A stretch of 64,000 bases of DNA from Chryseobacterium aahli (GTDB lineage Bacteria; Bacteroidota; Bacteroidia; Flavobacteriales; Weeksellaceae), in contig NZ_JALDNB010000001.1 in assembly GCF_022699665.1 (NCBI RefSeq), positions 434,001 to 498,000 of the forward strand. The letters are read 5' to 3'. How positions within the stretch are numbered: position 1 is the stretch's first letter; each line of letters starts with the position of its first letter. The position numbers were made by a program, and so were the translations under genes. The notes under the pieces were generated by a model, which worked only from the letters and a program-made list of their open reading frames with translations, was not told the origin of the DNA and did no database searches. Of the stretch, positions 33,652 to 43,300 are shown piece by piece.

Positions 33652-35013
33652 TTATTTTCCGAACATTCCGCCCATTCCTGGCATGTTTGGCATTTTGCTC
33701 ATCATCTGCATCATTTGTTTTCCTTGCGGCCCCTGCATCATCTTCATCATTTTTCCCATTTGGTCAAACTGTTTCATCAACGCGTTTACATCTTCAATTT
33801 TTCTACCTGCACCTTTAGCAATTCTGTTTTTTCTCTGAGTATTGATGATAGAAGGTCTTCTTCTTTCGTCAGGAGTCATAGAATGAATGATCGCTTCAAT
33901 ATGTTTAAATGCATCATCACTGATTTCAACATCTTTAATGGCTTTTCCAACTCCCGGAATCATTCCCATCAAGTCTTTCATGTTACCCATTTTCTTGATC
34001 TGATTGATTTGCTTTAAGAAATCATCAAAACCAAATTCATTTTTAGCAATTTTCTTGTGAAGTTTTTTTGCTTCCTCTTCGTCAAACTGTTCCTGAGCTC
34101 TCTCTACTAAGGAAACAACGTCTCCCATTCCCAAGATTCTGTCTGCCATCCTTTCTGGGTAGAAAAGATCTAAAGCTTCCATTTTCTCTCCGGTAGAGAT
34201 AAATTTGATTGGTTTTTCAACTACTGAACGAATCGTAAGAGCAGCTCCACCACGAGTATCACCGTCTAATTTGGTTAAAACAACTCCGTCAAAATTCAAA
34301 GCATCGTTAAATGCTTTCGCCGTGTTCACAGCATCCTGACCTGTCATTGAGTCAACCACGAATAGAGTTTCGTTTGGTTTAATGAAATAATGAACTGATT
34401 TAATCTCATTCATCATCTGCTCATCAATCGCCAAACGACCTGCTGTATCGACGATTACTACATCGTGACCGTTTGATTTAGCAAAACTAATTGCATTTTC
34501 AGCAATAGTAGAAGGGTTTGTAGCACCTTCTTCTGTATAAACCGGAACTCCGATTTGTCCACCAAGAACTTTCAACTGATCGATTGCAGCAGGACGGTAA
34601 ACGTCACAGGCAACCAATAAAGGTTTTTTAGATCTTTTTGTTTTTAAATAATTAGCAAGCTTCCCTGAAAAAGTAGTTTTACCAGAACCCTGAAGACCTG
34701 CGATAAGGATTACAGAAGGTTTACCAGAAAGATTAATTCCTTCGTGAGATCCACCCATCAAACCTACTAATTCATCATGAACAATTTTTGTCATCAATTG
34801 TCCGGGAGTAAGCGAAGTAAGAACGTTTTCTCCTAAAGCTTTATCCTGAACTCTTTTGGTTAAATCTTTCGCAACTTTATAGTTAACATCGGCATCTACC
34901 AATGCTCTACGAATCTCTTTTACGGTTTCCGCAACGTTGATTTCGGTAATTTTTCCACGTCCGGAAAGATTGTGAAGTGCTTTGTCTAATTTATCCTGTA
35001 AACTATTGAACAT
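33652..35013 (-). CDS. ffh: Signal recognition particle protein Ffh (SRP54)
   Basis: GTPase that with 4.5S RNA targets nascent membrane proteins. 453 residues: N domain 1-85, G domain with GLQGSGKTT (106-114), VDTAGRLA, TKLDGDTRGG, and a Met-rich M domain (about 330-453; GKMMKMMQGPQGKQMMQMM) that binds signal sequences and RNA. Normal length. The SRP RNA gene is not in this window. Confidence 0.97.
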   Translation of the reverse strand: MFNSLQDKLDKALHNLSGRGKITEINVAETVKEIRRALVDADVNYKVAKDLTKRVQDKALGENVLTSLTPGQLMTKIVHDELVGLMGGSHEGINLSGKPSVILIAGLQGSGKTTFSGKLANYLKTKRSKKPLLVACDVYRPAAIDQLKVLGGQIGVPVYTEEGATNPSTIAENAISFAKSNGHDVVIVDTAGRLAIDEQMMNEIKSVHYFIKPNETLFVVDSMTGQDAVNTAKAFNDALNFDGVVLTKLDGDTRGGAALTIRSVVEKPIKFISTGEKMEALDLFYPERMADRILGMGDVVSLVERAQEQFDEEEAKKLHKKIAKNEFGFDDFLKQINQIKKMGNMKDLMGMIPGVGKAIKDVEISDDAFKHIEAIIHSMTPDERRRPSIINTQRKNRIAKGAGRKIEDVNALMKQFDQMGKMMKMMQGPQGKQMMQMMSKMPNMPGMGGMFGK

Positions 35014-35035
35014 ATTGATTGTAAATTATAGATTG

Positions 35036-35043
35036 CAAAAATA
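35036..35043 (-). promoter_or_regulatory. -7 box TATTTTTG of ffh
   Basis: TAnnTTTG followed by CA, 23 bases before the ATG at 35013. Confidence 0.5.
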
Positions 35044-35208
35044 AGGAATTTCAGTCAGCTATAAAAGGGCTATTGAATGTTTTTGGTTTGCAATATTTTC
35101 TTGAATTTTAATTGGTTAACGTTTTAAAAATTTATACCATTAAATAAACTGTGAATTATACAAAAATTATATGTACTCTATCTTTAAGGTAATTGTGTTT
35201 TGAATAAG

Positions 35209-35286
35209 AACTCCGTAGGAGTGAAACGTTTGTAGCACTAAGTAAACCTAGAAATGCTAAGCTCTGTAGGAGCGAAATGTTTGTAG
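35209..35286. repeat. Two CTCCGTAGGAG repeat units
   Basis: Unit 1 at 35209-35235 (CTCCGTAGGAGTGAAACGTT plus TGTAG) and unit 2 at 35261-35286 (GCTCTGTAGGAGCGAAATGT plus TTGTAG), 25 bases apart. Each has a hairpin core and the tail GAAAyGTTTGTAG; a third unit is at 19939. Confidence 0.7.
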
Positions 35287-35301
35287 ATTCAGATGTTAAA
35301 T

Positions 35302-36135
35302 TTACCCACCCGTCACAAGCAAATTTCTCGCTGCTTTTTCACTGCATTTTTGATATTTTGAATACGCTTTTGCGGCTCTCGTTAGGATTTGTTCATTAGA
35401 TTCGTTTAATACATAACCTGAAATCGCATCGTGCAAAGTGTACGCTTCAGGACTCATTAACCCGGTTGTCCAAACTAAGGGGTTTGCGTTGGCTTTTGCT
35501 AAATGGGGTGAAAAATACTTTTTGCTGTAACATGCCAGAATAATTACATCACGCTTTTGTTTATCGGTATTTTCGAAGCTTTCATTTAATTGAAAATCCA
35601 TCAAACCATCATGACCAACGTAAGCTAATAATTTTGAATTTCCGCCGATTCCGATGGTAGTTTTACCTACATTTAAAGTGTCTTTATTTTTCCCACTGCT
35701 GCTGTTTAGAAAATCAAGAGTGGATTCTTTGATGAATTTTCCGTCGTAAGCATCTGCAACTAAATAATAATTTTTGGTAATGTGTTTAAAAATAATTCTT
35801 TCTAATTTTTCAGATTTTAATTTTCTGCTTTCTATAAATTTCCATTCTTCACTTTTTTTAAAATAAGAACGTACTCCGAAAGCACATCCCCAATACAAAT
35901 TATTGTCAGGATCTTGTCCGTTTCCTATTTTTTCGGGTACAGGAACTATGCCTTGATATTTGTTGTCGCACAATGCCACAAAAATATGAATGGTCTTTGC
36001 ATCAGATGTAAACGGGATTCCTTGTTTTTCTTGAGAATTATTCTTTACAATTGTAGATTTTTTCTGGGTTTTGTCGTTACTGCAAGCTAGTAATAAAAAG
36101 CACAAAAGAAATATGGGGAAGTGGAGGAGTTTCAT
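35302..36135 (-). CDS. Lipoprotein with a caspase-like His/Cys pair (unknown function)
   Basis: 277 residues. Lipobox LLLAC puts the lipidated Cys at residue 18, and Ser-Asn follow. No family recognised with certainty. Residues 166-210 read like a clan CD cysteine-peptidase core: a hydrophobic strand ending KLLAYVGHDG (His175) and, after a short linker, DVIILACYSKKYF (Cys202), comparable in order and spacing to the HG...AC dyad of caspase, gingipain and CHAT domains. The preceding strand TIHIFVALCDNKY could be the first core strand. Such an exported peptidase would act in the periplasm or on the cell surface. Catalysis is unproven. Confidence 0.6.
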   Translation of the reverse strand: MKLLHFPIFLLCFLLLACSNDKTQKKSTIVKNNSQEKQGIPFTSDAKTIHIFVALCDNKYQGIVPVPEKIGNGQDPDNNLYWGCAFGVRSYFKKSEEWKFIESRKLKSEKLERIIFKHITKNYYLVADAYDGKFIKESTLDFLNSSSGKNKDTLNVGKTTIGIGGNSKLLAYVGHDGLMDFQLNESFENTDKQKRDVIILACYSKKYFSPHLAKANANPLVWTTGLMSPEAYTLHDAISGYVLNESNEQILTRAAKAYSKYQKCSEKAARNLLVTGG

Positions 36136-36177
36136 CGTTTTTATGTGAGATTTAAGTGATTGAATATTGATTTAAAA

Positions 36178-38007
36178 TTAATAATAAATTTCATTTTTTA
36201 CATTCGGAAATTTGAAAGTATGATCACCGGGAGTAAAATCATTCATTTTTGGCTGAGTTATTTTTTTATTTTCTTTTTGAGACTGAACGACTTTATTCTC
36301 ACCATTCTTACAGTTTTCAACTGTTTTTTTATAAGTAGCATCACCTGTGCTAATATTGTAGTCGAAACTGACCCAATAATCACATGGCGTACCAAAGCTT
36401 GATGAGGCACCAATAAGATACCAATCACCATTCTGATAACGGTAGCGATGTGTGTATTCCCATTTGTCTCTGCTTCCCCCGAAATGCTTGATGACAATGC
36501 TTTTTTTAGAAATAGAAATTCCGTTGAAAGGATTTCCCATCACTCCACCACTTTGTGAAGATAATAATGGAGCTGAAGTCTGGTGCAGAATTTTCCATTT
36601 TCCATTTTCTTTTTTATATATGGCGAGTACCTGTTCTGCATCTCCGTGATCGATGTTTGGTATTTCGTATACTGCTGCAGCTTCATCGTTTTCATCTTCA
36701 TCTAAATTTCCATAGGCGATTTTCTTTAATTCCCAATATTTTGGAGTAAAATTTTTAATATCGGCAGATACTTTTAACGTGATTTCTGCGTCATAAGATT
36801 CGTTATCAATAGCACGTTTTTTTTCATCTAAATAAGAGTTTTTCTTTTTAGCAATTTTTGTAATATTTGTTCTTATTTGGTTGATGATATCAGGCATTTT
36901 CGGAAGTTCATGATTCTGTTGCTTAGTATTTTCTGTGTAATATTCAATTTCACGAATTTCAATTGTGGTCAGTTTTTTCTTTCCTATAAGCCCTTTATCT
37001 GCTTCGCTGTAAAATCTTTTTTTGGCAACCCAATTTCCTTCTTTGTCATATTTGTACTCGTATTCTTCGATGCTTCCGACAGATCCGTCGTAATATTTTG
37101 TTTGCTCAAAAGTTTTATTTCCGTACTGATCATATTTAGTATGTTTTTTTGATGCTATTTCGGTTCCACGAAGTTGGTAATCAGATTCTATACTTTCTGT
37201 GTAATCGTTGTTATAGCTGAATTCGGTTTTATTTTCTAAACCGTCTTTATCATACCAGATTTCTGAAATGAGGTGATCTTTTTTATCATATTTATAATAT
37301 ACTTTTCTGCCTTCAACTACATAACCGTCTACTTCATAAAGTTTATAAATTCCATTCAATAAAGATAATTTTTGAATTTTAGATTGATAAAGCGGATTAA
37401 TTTTTATTAAATTTTTTTGATTGAAAATATAGATGTTGTCAGGACTTGAGATGCTGTCGGAGCCAATTTCCGAAATGATGATTTTTTTCTGTGTTGCAGA
37501 ATCTTCCGTTTTGTATGTTGTATAATTATTTAAAATTGTTTTGGTCTTATTTGTTTCAATTTCAACTTCTTCAGAAATAATCTGTTCATCATTATAAAAA
37601 TACCATCTCGAATATTGTGATGTTCCGTATTCTCTGGTGTATTGATTTTCTTTTAAAATTAAATTCCCCGAAGATTCATTATAATAATATTTTGCTGTAG
37701 AAGAATAATTTCCCGAAATTTCTCTACGAAAACTTCTTCTGCCATCTTTTCTGTAAATCGTATGATCTTTTAAATGCAAACTTTTTCCCTCAAATATTTT
37801 GTCATTTTCTCCTTTTTTGCCACTCTCATCAGACGTATAATTTTTTATGGAATAAACTTTTCCTCTGAAAAGAACCCGGTCTTCTGACGACTCAGCGAAT
37901 CCATTAATGTCAAGATTTTCGTTGATTAATTTGCTCGAAATATTCTGTTGCGAGCACATCGATGTGCTTAGAATAATTAAATATAATTGTAGGAGTAATT
38001 TCATCAT
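36178..38007 (-). CDS. Large secreted protein with YD-repeat-like strands (unknown function)
   Basis: 609 residues from ATG 38007 (a second ATG is at 38004). A frame opens at 38034, but the -7 box at 38032 overlaps it. N-terminal signal segment MMKLLLQLYLIILSTSMC with a possible lipid Cys. The middle (about 240-340) has repeated Y-x-Y-D-x-x-G/D strands, such as YKYDKKDHLISEIWYDKDG and YEYKYDKEGNWVAKKRFY, typical of RHS/YD-type or MORN-like extracellular beta structures. The C-terminal third (about 415-550) resembles FG-GAP-like readings (YGNLDEDENDEAAAVYE) and an aromatic-rich domain. It ends 42 bases before the caspase-like lipoprotein gene, so the two probably share a transcript. Confidence 0.7.
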   Translation of the reverse strand: MMKLLLQLYLIILSTSMCSQQNISSKLINENLDINGFAESSEDRVLFRGKVYSIKNYTSDESGKKGENDKIFEGKSLHLKDHTIYRKDGRRSFRREISGNYSSTAKYYYNESSGNLILKENQYTREYGTSQYSRWYFYNDEQIISEEVEIETNKTKTILNNYTTYKTEDSATQKKIIISEIGSDSISSPDNIYIFNQKNLIKINPLYQSKIQKLSLLNGIYKLYEVDGYVVEGRKVYYKYDKKDHLISEIWYDKDGLENKTEFSYNNDYTESIESDYQLRGTEIASKKHTKYDQYGNKTFEQTKYYDGSVGSIEEYEYKYDKEGNWVAKKRFYSEADKGLIGKKKLTTIEIREIEYYTENTKQQNHELPKMPDIINQIRTNITKIAKKKNSYLDEKKRAIDNESYDAEITLKVSADIKNFTPKYWELKKIAYGNLDEDENDEAAAVYEIPNIDHGDAEQVLAIYKKENGKWKILHQTSAPLLSSQSGGVMGNPFNGISISKKSIVIKHFGGSRDKWEYTHRYRYQNGDWYLIGASSSFGTPCDYWVSFDYNISTGDATYKKTVENCKNGENKVVQSQKENKKITQPKMNDFTPGDHTFKFPNVKNEIYY

Positions 38008-38031
38008 ATTTTTATGCTGTGATTTTTCTAT

Positions 38032-38039
38032 CAAATATA
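38032..38039 (-). promoter_or_regulatory. -7 box TATATTTG of the YD-repeat-like gene
   Basis: TAnnTTTG match 24 bases before ATG 38007; it decides against the upstream start. Confidence 0.5.
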
Positions 38040-38143
38040 TTTAAAAACGTTTAGATGTTGATTAAATTTACAATACTTAGTGATATATTTAATTGTCAAT
38101 TTTTTAGAAATGTTATATTTAATATATTTATTCAAAATATAAA

Positions 38144-38686
38144 ATGAGTTTGATCAACAATAAAAGTTTTCAGATAACTATTAAATTTTTCTTCATTTTC
38201 TCTTTGCTAATGATTGTTTTCAGCATTGCTGACGCTTTACTTCGAAATTTTAAAATCGTTGAAATTACATTGGTTTATAATTTTGTTTGGTTGTGTGGAA
38301 TATTAATAGAACTTCTGTTGTTAGCAATTTTAAAAAAATGGAAGAGCTTTTTTCTAATTCTATTTCTCGCAATAGGAATTTTTTTGCTTCTTACTTATGT
38401 TATTTTTTCAGATTCAATCCGTCATGAAAAATCAATTAAAAATAGCAGTTATCTTTTGAGGGCAAGTTCGCATCAATATAAAATACTAAAACAAAATTGC
38501 TGCTACAAAAAAGTCATTGCAGAAAAATCATCAGGAATTTTCTTTACACCCGATATGAAAACCGGTTTAGTTGCATACTTTGATGCAAAGTTAATTTCAG
38601 AAAGTCCCGAAATGCTAATTTTAGAAATTGAAACTTCAGGGAAAAAGCAAATCGTAATAGATACTTTAAATAAAAAAAAAAAATAA
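38144..38686 (+). CDS. Small membrane protein of unknown function
   Basis: 180 residues. Three hydrophobic helices in the first 90 residues (about 10-30, 42-62, 66-88), then a soluble C-terminal half (residues 100-180) with an unusual CC pair in KQNCCYKKV. No family recognised. Two overlapping TATATTTA boxes (38114-38130) lie just before the ATG. It is divergent from the YD-repeat-like gene and looks like an accessory gene; the run of A residues at its 3' end is a low-complexity tail (KKKK). Confidence 0.6.
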   Translation: MSLINNKSFQITIKFFFIFSLLMIVFSIADALLRNFKIVEITLVYNFVWLCGILIELLLLAILKKWKSFFLILFLAIGIFLLLTYVIFSDSIRHEKSIKNSSYLLRASSHQYKILKQNCCYKKVIAEKSSGIFFTPDMKTGLVAYFDAKLISESPEMLILEIETSGKKQIVIDTLNKKKK

Positions 38687-38819
38687 CATTATATTTTTTA
38701 GACTTAAAGACATCAAAAGTGGATATTGTAGGTTAATATTTCCGAAAAAGATTATTTTTGCAAAAAACAAAAAATAGACTTCGTTTTTTAGATATTAAAA
38801 ACGAAAATAAAATCCGCAC

Positions 38820-39191
38820 ATGAAATCTAATCCAAACATTCTTGTTGTTATAATTTTCTTTTTAACATTTTTGATTCATTTTTCTCTGTGGAAATTTGTT
38901 TTTCATCTTGATGAAATTATTATCATCAAATTTTATCTTTTCCTGAGCGTAATGTTCATGATGATGATTACGATGATTATTTTAATTAATAGAGTAGTGC
39001 CCGAATTTTTGGGCTTGGCGGTTATTGGTTTAATCCTTTTAAAATTCGGTTTAATGTATCTTATAAAGAATAAGCTTCATTTTGAAACAATTCCGAACTA
39101 TAAATTCCATTTTGTGGTGCCTTATTTTGTATTAACGACTCTGCTTACGTATTATGCAATTCGGTTGATTAATCATGACAAAAAACAGTAA
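38820..39191 (+). CDS. Small four-helix membrane protein upstream of atpB
   Basis: 123 residues with four hydrophobic helices (about 7-29, 34-56, 64-84, 98-117). It lies 59 bases before atpB in the position where other bacteria carry atpI or atpZ, so a role in ATP synthase assembly or ion supply is the best guess. No sequence match to AtpI is claimed. A TATTTTTG box is at 38753-38760, about 60 bases before the ATG. Confidence 0.6.
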   Translation: MKSNPNILVVIIFFLTFLIHFSLWKFVFHLDEIIIIKFYLFLSVMFMMMITMIILINRVVPEFLGLAVIGLILLKFGLMYLIKNKLHFETIPNYKFHFVVPYFVLTTLLTYYAIRLINHDKKQ

Positions 39192-39200
39192 AAATATTTA

Positions 39201-39229
39201 TTGAAACTAGAAAAAAAAATCTATTTTTG
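39201..39229 (+). promoter_or_regulatory. Promoter of the atp operon (TTG-N18-TATTTTTG)
   Basis: TTG at 39201-39203 and TATTTTTG at 39222-39229. The predicted start of transcription lies about 17 bases before the atpB ATG at 39251, which decides that start. Confidence 0.65.
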
Positions 39230-39250
39230 CACAACGAAAAAAACCTATCA

Positions 39251-40342
39251 ATGTTAAAGAAATTTGCAGTTTTATTCTACAGTATTTTTATGTTAAGTCT
39301 AGTGTCTGCTCAGCATGGTGAGGCTACTGCTGTAGAGACTCCGGGTCAAGAGCTTTCAGAAAAAGACAAAGTAAGTAAAGAAAACAAAGAGTTCATCGAT
39401 CATCACTTATTAGATGCTCACGATTTTACATTGATGGTTGACAAAGAAGGTCACCACATTGGTTTTCCTCTTCCTGTTATTTTTTATGATAACGGAATCC
39501 ACTCTTTCATGAGTAACAAAGAAGGTTTCATGCACGGTGATGTTATAGAAAGCAACGGTTCTTATTATAAGCTTCACCACGAGAAAATTTTCAAAACGGA
39601 TGCAGCAGGAACTTTAACAATCGGTGAAGATGGTCACCCAACAAACGAAAAGCCAATTGATTTATCTATTACTAAAAGTGTATTGATGATTCTTTTAGTA
39701 TCTATCTTTATGTTAGTGTTATTTGGTGAAATGGCAAAATCTTATAAGAAATCAGAAATACCTACTGGTGCTGCAAGATTCTTAGAGCCATTGGTGATTT
39801 TCGTAAGAGACGAAGTTGCTATTCCAAATATTGGTCACAAGTACAAAAGATTTATGGGATATCTTTTAACGGTATTCTTCTTTATATTATTCTTAAACGT
39901 TTTAGGATTAATGCCTTTCGGAATTAATGTTACAGGTAATATTACCATGACATTCTTCTTAGCAATCCTTACTTATTTAATTACAACATTTTCTGCAAAC
40001 AAAGATTACTGGAAACACATCTTCTGGATGCCGGGAGTTCCTGTACCAATGAAATTGATTATGTTGCCAATTGAATTATTAGGAACGATCACTAAACCAT
40101 TTGCATTGATGATTCGTCTTTTTGCAAACATGACTGCAGGACACATCGTTGTAATGAGTTTGATTGGTTTAATTTACGTATTCGAAAATGTTATCGCCGG
40201 AGTTGCTTTCCCTTTCCTTACATTAGTAATTTACTTATTGGAAGTATTGGTAGCATTCTTACAGGCATATATTTTCACGATGTTGTCAGCACTGTTTATC
40301 GGTATGGCTGTTCAGGATCATGATCATGAACACGCTCATTAA
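39251..40342 (+). CDS. atpB: F0F1 ATP synthase subunit a
   Basis: Forms the proton half-channels beside the c-ring. 363 residues, about 90 more than E. coli: a signal peptide (MLKKFAVLFYSIFMLSLVSA) and a His/Glu-rich periplasmic domain (about 22-140) precede the usual five-to-six helix body. The essential Arg is in IRLFANMTAGH. This extended form is characteristic of Bacteroidota. A start eight codons upstream would begin within the promoter. First gene of atpBEFHAG. Confidence 0.95.
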   Translation: MLKKFAVLFYSIFMLSLVSAQHGEATAVETPGQELSEKDKVSKENKEFIDHHLLDAHDFTLMVDKEGHHIGFPLPVIFYDNGIHSFMSNKEGFMHGDVIESNGSYYKLHHEKIFKTDAAGTLTIGEDGHPTNEKPIDLSITKSVLMILLVSIFMLVLFGEMAKSYKKSEIPTGAARFLEPLVIFVRDEVAIPNIGHKYKRFMGYLLTVFFFILFLNVLGLMPFGINVTGNITMTFFLAILTYLITTFSANKDYWKHIFWMPGVPVPMKLIMLPIELLGTITKPFALMIRLFANMTAGHIVVMSLIGLIYVFENVIAGVAFPFLTLVIYLLEVLVAFLQAYIFTMLSALFIGMAVQDHDHEHAH

Positions 40343-40385
40343 GAAATAGAATTTAGTTTAAAACAATTTTTTAAAATTATATATT

Positions 40386-40580
40386 ATGGAAATTCCTAAA
40401 ATTGTAGGTGCTGGTATCGTTGTACTAGGTGTTGGTATTGGTCTTGGTAAAATCGGAGCTGCTGCTCTTGAGGCTATCGCTAGACAACCAGAGCAGTCTG
40501 GAAAAATTCAAACAGCTATGCTTATCGCTGCTGCACTTGTAGAAGGTGTTGCGTTTGCTGCTCTATTTGCAGTAAACTAA
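40386..40580 (+). CDS. atpE: F0F1 ATP synthase subunit c
   Basis: 64 residues, a helical hairpin with the polar loop ARQPEQ. The ion-binding Glu is in the second helix (AALVEGVAFAAL). The residue after that Glu is Gly rather than Ser/Thr, and the first helix lacks the Gln of Na+ types, so proton coupling is expected. The shortest atp gene; forms the c-ring in the inner membrane. Confidence 0.96.
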   Translation: MEIPKIVGAGIVVLGVGIGLGKIGAAALEAIARQPEQSGKIQTAMLIAAALVEGVAFAALFAVN

Positions 40581-40662
40581 TCAAATTAGGCCATTCCCGT
40601 AACGGTTGGTTGCGGGACATGGTTTTTTTAAGAAATAGTAATAATTATTTATACATTATATA

Positions 40663-41160
40663 ATGGAATTAATTCATCAGTTTTCATCAGGATTATTTAT
40701 TATCCAAACGGTTATTTTTCTGGCGCTTTTGTTTTTGCTAGGTAAATTTGCTTGGAAGCCAATTCTTACATCTATTAATGACAGAGAAACTTCTATCGTT
40801 GATGCTTTGAATCAGGCTAAATTGGCTAAAAAAGAAATGGAAGATCTTAAATCTGATAACGAAAGAATTATTCGTGAAGCTAAAATTGAAAGAGATTCTA
40901 TCCTTAAAGAAGCTAGAGAAATTAAAGACAGAATTGTAGGTGAAGCTAAAGATGTTGCTAAAGCTGAAGGAGATAAATTGATTGAGGCTGCTAAGCAAAC
41001 CATTCAAACTGAGAAAAATGCTGCAATGTCAGAAATCAGAACTCAGATTGGTGCTTTGTCTGTAAATATTGCAGAATCTATCTTGCAGAAAAATTTAGAG
41101 AAAAGCGAAGCTCAGGACGAGTTGGTTCAAAATTATTTAAACAAATCTAATCTTAACTAA
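40663..41160 (+). CDS. atpF: F0F1 ATP synthase subunit b
   Basis: 165 residues. One N-terminal helix (LFIIQTVIFLALLFLLGKF) and a long charged coiled coil (about 35-150) with the heptad-like repeats of the peripheral stalk. The WKPILTSINDRE segment after the membrane helix is typical. Two bases separate it from atpH. Confidence 0.95.
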   Translation: MELIHQFSSGLFIIQTVIFLALLFLLGKFAWKPILTSINDRETSIVDALNQAKLAKKEMEDLKSDNERIIREAKIERDSILKEAREIKDRIVGEAKDVAKAEGDKLIEAAKQTIQTEKNAAMSEIRTQIGALSVNIAESILQKNLEKSEAQDELVQNYLNKSNLN

Positions 41161-41162
41161 GA

Positions 41163-41702
41163 ATGCTTACATCTAAAGTAGCTAAAAGATACGCACAAGG
41201 TTTGCTGGATTTCACAAACGAATCTGGACAGACTAATGCTGTATTTGCTGAAATGAAAGATGTTAAGAAACTGATGTCTGAATCTGAGGATTTGAACAAA
41301 TTTTTCAAGACGCCTTACATCGATGCAAAAAAGAAAGAGGACGTTGCTAAAGAGATTTTTAAAGGTTTTTCACCGGTTTCTCAGAATTTGATTACTTTAG
41401 TGATCAGACATCGTCGTGAAAATCATTTGAAAAATATTGCTCAGGAATTCATCAATAAAGTTGAAGATATCAACGGGGTACAGAGAATTACACTTACCAC
41501 TGCGACTCAGCTTTCTAAAGAAAACGTTGACCAGATTTTAAAATCTACAGATTTAGTAAAAGCAGGTTCAAACTTTGACTTAAATCTTACCATCAATCCT
41601 GATATTTTAGGAGGATATATTTTAAGAGTAGGTGATCAGCAGATCGATGCATCTGTAAAATCTAAGCTTAATAATATCAAAAAAGATTTTCATTTAAATT
41701 AA
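41163..41702 (+). CDS. atpH: F0F1 ATP synthase subunit delta
   Basis: 179 residues. The N-terminal helical domain (SKVAKRYAQGLLDF) binds the crown of the alpha subunits, and the C-terminal NPDILGGYILRVGDQQIDAS is the family signature. It links the peripheral stalk to F1. Packed between atpF and atpA. Confidence 0.95.
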   Translation: MLTSKVAKRYAQGLLDFTNESGQTNAVFAEMKDVKKLMSESEDLNKFFKTPYIDAKKKEDVAKEIFKGFSPVSQNLITLVIRHRRENHLKNIAQEFINKVEDINGVQRITLTTATQLSKENVDQILKSTDLVKAGSNFDLNLTINPDILGGYILRVGDQQIDASVKSKLNNIKKDFHLN

Positions 41703-41720
41703 GAAAAAAACAACCATATA

Positions 41721-43298
41721 ATGGCAGAAATAAATCCGGCAGAAGTATCTGCGATCTTAAAACAACAGTTGGCCAACTTCGACACTCAATCAAATGTTGA
41801 GGAAGTAGGTACAGTTTTGACCATCGGTGATGGTATTGCTCGTGTATACGGGTTAGAAAATGTACAGTACGGTGAGTTGGTGAAATTTGCTAGCGATGTA
41901 GAAGGTATCGTACTAAACTTAGAAGAAGACAACGTAGGTGTGGCTCTTTTAGGTGAAAGTAAATTGGTAAGAGAAGGAGATACAGTAAGAAGAACAAACA
42001 GAATCTCTTCTATCAAAGTAGGAGAAGGGATGTTAGGTAGAGTAGTTGATACTCTAGGAAATCCAATCGATGGTAAAGGACCTATCGAAGGTGAATTGTA
42101 CGAAATGCCATTGGAAAGAAAAGCTCCAGGGGTTATCTACAGACAGCCGGTAACTGAACCTTTACAGACTGGTATCGTTGCAATTGATTCAATGATTCCT
42201 GTAGGAAGAGGTCAGAGAGAGTTGATCATTGGTGACAGACAGACAGGTAAAACTACTGTTGCGATTGATACAATCATCAACCAAAGAGAATTTTTTGATG
42301 CAGGAAATCCTGTATATTGTATATATGTTGCGATCGGGCAAAAAGCTTCTACAGTAGCTCAGATTGTAAAAACTTTATCAGATAAAGGTGCTTTAGCTTA
42401 TACAGTAATTGTTGCTGCTAATGCTTCAGATCCGGTTCCAATGCAGGTTTATTCTGCAATGGCTGGTGCTTCTATCGGTGAGTTCTTCAGAGACACTGGT
42501 AGACCTGCTTTGATCATTTATGATGATTTATCTAAACAAGCGGTTGCTTACCGTGAGCTTTCTCTACTATTGAGAAGACCACCGGGCCGTGAAGCTTACC
42601 CAGGAGACGTTTTCTATCTTCACTCAAGATTATTGGAAAGAGCTGCAAAAGTGATCGCTGATGATACTATTGCAAGCCAAATGAATGATTTACCTGAGTC
42701 TTTAAGACCAATCGTAAAAGGTGGTGGTTCATTAACAGCACTTCCTATTATCGAAACTCAGGCGGGTGACGTTTCTGCATACATCCCAACAAACGTAATC
42801 TCTATTACTGACGGGCAGATTTTCTTGGAAACTGACTTGTTCAACTCTGGGGTTCGTCCTGCAATTAACGTAGGTATCTCGGTATCTAGAGTTGGAGGTA
42901 ATGCTCAGATCAAATCAATGAAAAAAGTTTCTGGTACTCTTAAATTAGACCAGGCTCAGTACAAAGAATTAGAAGCGTTTGCTAAATTCGGTTCTGATCT
43001 TGATGCTTCTACTTTAGCAGTTATCTCTAAAGGTGAAAGAAACGTAGAGTTGTTGAAGCAACCGGTAAATTCACCACTTCCTGTAGATACTCAGGTAGCA
43101 ATGATTTATGCTGGTACAGAGAACTTGATGAGAAACGTTCCTGTGAAAAAAGTAAAAGAATTCCAGGAAGAATATATTGCTTTCCTAAGATCTAAGCACC
43201 CAGAGACTATGGCTGCTATCAAAGCTGGGAAAATCGATAACGATATTACAGGTGTTCTTAAGCAGGCTGCTAATGATTTAGCTTCAAAATATAACTAA
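41721..43298 (+). CDS. atpA: F0F1 ATP synthase subunit alpha
   Basis: 525 residues; non-catalytic nucleotide-binding subunit of F1. Walker A GDRQTGKT at residues 171-178, Walker [13 protein letters not shown], and the C-terminal [14 protein letters not shown] signature of the alpha/beta family. Codon use is biased as for a highly expressed gene. A 84-base interval with an inverted stuttering repeat separates it from atpG. Confidence 0.97.
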   Translation: MAEINPAEVSAILKQQLANFDTQSNVEEVGTVLTIGDGIARVYGLENVQYGELVKFASDVEGIVLNLEEDNVGVALLGESKLVREGDTVRRTNRISSIKVGEGMLGRVVDTLGNPIDGKGPIEGELYEMPLERKAPGVIYRQPVTEPLQTGIVAIDSMIPVGRGQRELIIGDRQTGKTTVAIDTIINQREFFDAGNPVYCIYVAIGQKASTVAQIVKTLSDKGALAYTVIVAANASDPVPMQVYSAMAGASIGEFFRDTGRPALIIYDDLSKQAVAYRELSLLLRRPPGREAYPGDVFYLHSRLLERAAKVIADDTIASQMNDLPESLRPIVKGGGSLTALPIIETQAGDVSAYIPTNVISITDGQIFLETDLFNSGVRPAINVGISVSRVGGNAQIKSMKKVSGTLKLDQAQYKELEAFAKFGSDLDASTLAVISKGERNVELLKQPVNSPLPVDTQVAMIYAGTENLMRNVPVKKVKEFQEEYIAFLRSKHPETMAAIKAGKIDNDITGVLKQAANDLASKYN

Positions 43299-43300
43299 AA

